In this document: in pieces, positions 62,725-64,000 of the stretch | How positions within the stretch are numbered: position 1 is the stretch's first letter | Layout: every line of letters starts with the position of its first letter | Source of the DNA: Amycolatopsis lurida | GTDB lineage: Bacteria; Actinomycetota; Actinomycetes; Mycobacteriales; Pseudonocardiaceae | DNA: 64,000 nucleotides | Direction of reading: 5' to 3' | Assembly (NCBI RefSeq): GCF_900105055.1 | Contig: NZ_FNTA01000004.1 | Location: 6,417,501-6,481,500 of the forward strand | Translations under genes and position numbers: made by a program | The notes under the pieces: model-generated | Seen by the model: only the letters and a program-made list of their open reading frames with translations | Database searches by the model: none | Told to the model about the DNA's origin: nothing

Positions 62725-63519
62725 GTGCTGATCAACGCCGTACCCCAGTTCCAAGGCGCTCTGACCGAGCGCGCGCCGGAGTTGCCCGAAGGCTGCGTCG
62801 CGCTCGCCGAGCTGGCGGGCCACGTGCTGGGCGTGCCGGTGCACCACATCCGGCAGACCCGTGAAACGTCGCCCGCGGTCGACGGCATCGCCAACCGCGC
62901 CGTGCTCACCGGCGCGAACCGGGCCGCGCAGCTCGCCGCCCTCGAGGCGCCGGGCGGGCCGGTGCTCACCATCGGCGGGGACTGCGGCGTCGAGCTGATC
63001 CCGATCGGGGTCGCGCGCCACCGCTTCGGGCCGGGCCTCGGTGTCGCCTGGTTCGACGCGCATTCCGACCTCAACACCGCGGAGACGTCGCCGTCGGGTG
63101 CGTTCCACGGCATGGTGCTGCGGTCGCTGCTCGGCGAGGGCGACCCGGAGTTCGCCGCGAACCCGCCGGTCGAACCCGGACGCGTCGTCCTCGCGGGAAC
63201 GAGGGCGTTCGACGACGCCGAGCGGGCCGTGGTCGGCCGCGGGCTCGTCGTCGAGACGGCCGACGTCGCCGCCGGGCTGGCCGGCGCGGACAAGGTCTAC
63301 GTCCATCTCGACCTCGACGTGCTCGACCCGGCGGAGTTCGACGGGCTGAACTATCCGGAGCCCGGTGGCTTGACGATCGAGCGCCTGGTGGTGATGCTTC
63401 GCGGGCTGAGCGGGTTCGACGTCGTCGGCGCGGGGATCACCGAATGCGCCGGTACGGAGGTCCGCGTGCTGGAGCCGGTGCTCGAAGCACTCGGGGAATT
63501 GCTCACCGGAAAGCAGTGA
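62725..63519 (+). CDS. Arginase-family ureohydrolase
   Basis: The 264-residue protein has three of the usual manganese motifs: DAHSDLN, SGAFHGMVL and HLDLDVLDP. The first motif reads GGDCGVE, with Cys where arginases have His in GGDHS. It may hydrolyse arginine, agmatine or another guanidino compound. GTG 62725 lies seven bases after TAACCT (62712-62717), so the mRNA may be leaderless. Confidence 0.88.
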   Translation: MLINAVPQFQGALTERAPELPEGCVALAELAGHVLGVPVHHIRQTRETSPAVDGIANRAVLTGANRAAQLAALEAPGGPVLTIGGDCGVELIPIGVARHRFGPGLGVAWFDAHSDLNTAETSPSGAFHGMVLRSLLGEGDPEFAANPPVEPGRVVLAGTRAFDDAERAVVGRGLVVETADVAAGLAGADKVYVHLDLDVLDPAEFDGLNYPEPGGLTIERLVVMLRGLSGFDVVGAGITECAGTEVRVLEPVLEALGELLTGKQ

Positions 63520-63605
63520 CGCTCCGTATTCATCGGCCGTTCGTACGTACCGCGCGAGGCGTTTGCCGGGCACTTGTCATCAAAATTCAGGGATGACGCG
63601 TGATT

Positions 63606-63623
63606 TTGTCACGATGGTGACAA
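63606..63623. promoter_or_regulatory. Perfect palindrome upstream of the PucR-type gene
   Basis: TTGTCAC-GATG-GTGACAA has exact seven-base arms. Two more half-sites follow: GGTGACAC near 63646 and GTTGTCACC near 63681. It lies in the 220-base gap before a regulator gene and is a likely operator, perhaps autoregulatory. Confidence 0.6.
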
Positions 63624-63739
63624 GAAATCGGTTTCTTCTGCGAAAGGTGACACATTCACGAGCGACTTCGCGATGTGTTCGTTGTCACCCCACGACGATC
63701 GTGGGATGTCAGGACGCTGGGCGGAGCAAAGGAGCTGCG

Positions 63740-64000
63740 ATGTCGGTGGAGCGCGGAATCGAACACGCTGCGCAGCCCCCTGCGGCACTTCCCCGCAAGC
63801 TCGCCGACATTTTGCGACCGGAACTGGGCAGCCTCGCCAACGAGATCGTCGACGAGATCCGGGCGACCATCCCCGCGTACGCGCGCCCGCTCGACGGGCC
63901 GTACGGGAAGTCGATCCGCGCGGGCGTCGAGTACGCGATCACGTTGTTCGTCGCCCAGATCGCGGATCCGAGTGTGTCGAAGGAACAGTCGCACGAGGTC
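63740..64000 (+). CDS. PucR/FasR-type transcriptional regulator, N-terminal part
   Basis: The ATG at 63740 follows AAAGGAGCTGCG; 87 codons are inside the window and the frame runs off the end. The visible part (LRPELGSLANEIVDEI, IPAYARPLDGPYGKSIRAG) resembles the N-terminus of the actinobacterial PucR-type regulators placed before fabD, such as FasR of Streptomyces and Rv2242 of Mycobacterium tuberculosis, which control fatty acid synthesis. The helix-turn-helix would be in the missing C-terminus. Confidence 0.75.
   Translation, partial: MSVERGIEHAAQPPAALPRKLADILRPELGSLANEIVDEIRATIPAYARPLDGPYGKSIRAGVEYAITLFVAQIADPSVSKEQSHEV

Noticed and set aside
1-64000. tRNA, rRNA, CRISPR, prophage or IS transposase genes
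   Set aside because: I looked for conserved tRNA arms, direct-repeat arrays, phage structural genes and DDE/serine recombinase motifs and saw none; short or divergent examples could be missed without a search tool.

Overview
The window is very GC-rich and densely coded, with GTG/TTG starts, ATGA/GTGA overlaps between genes and long strings of two-component, GNAT and TetR-type genes. An HU protein with a long Lys/Ala tail, a MutT1-PPK-CofC block, an IclR regulator divergent from leuCD, ESX (type VII secretion, T7SS) genes and a DUF222/HNH (13E12) gene together point to an actinomycete of the Pseudonocardiales, most likely Amycolatopsis or a close relative. The genus is an inference from gene content, not from a database match.

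Layout. (1) 1-16.2 kb is a T7SS island. A left-pointing operon holds eccC and four small or linker-rich substrate-like genes. Pointing right are two WXG100-size proteins. A mycosin protease follows on the left-pointing strand. Then comes a toxin cassette: a YbaB-like protein, a small helical protein, a 2,116-residue multidomain effector and an overlapping candidate immunity gene. The effector's C-terminus looks like a RelA/SpoT-type (alarmone synthetase) domain. Upstream it carries a PD-(D/E)XK-like segment, a His/Cys (clan CD-like) segment and a 50-residue joint present twice. eccB, eccD and eccE are not in the window. (2) 16.2-21.8 kb is a regulatory block: a histidine kinase/response regulator pair faces a LuxR-type regulator, a beta-helix/CbbX-type AAA ATPase fusion and an orphan response regulator. 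(3) 21.9-33.6 kb is housekeeping: ndgR-like regulator and leuCD, hupB, mutT1-ppk, cofC, plsC-gpsA, cysteine dioxygenase with a Cys-rich upstream peptide, and asparaginase. (4) 33.7-41.9 kb has a methyltransferase/VOC pair, an ApbE/FMN-bind/ferric-reductase electron-transfer operon divergent from its own two-component system, and a PNPOx-like gene divergent from a MocR regulator. (5) 42-50.8 kb is the conserved actinobacterial stretch DUF3515, Lrp-like RAM protein, thiL, GNATs, gamma-carbonic anhydrase, ung, rpmB, DAK2 protein and recG. (6) 50.9-58.2 kb is accessory: an EACC1-like/caspase pair, a 13E12 HNH gene with a LexA-type box framed by inverted repeats, and a TetR/erythromycin-esterase pair. 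(7) 58.2-64 kb has a subtilisin-like protease with a substituted oxyanion residue, pyruvate carboxylase, an arginase-family enzyme and the start of a PucR/FasR-type regulator.

Intergenic space carries at least three families of long near-perfect palindromes, scattered across the window mostly at gene 3' ends. The most novel content is the T7SS effector cassette. After it come the Cys-codon-rich leader peptide ahead of cysteine dioxygenase, the inverted-repeat-framed SOS-type 13E12 element and the EACC1/caspase module. No tRNA, rRNA, CRISPR array, prophage or IS transposase was seen. All domain names come from reading motifs by eye; no search was run.
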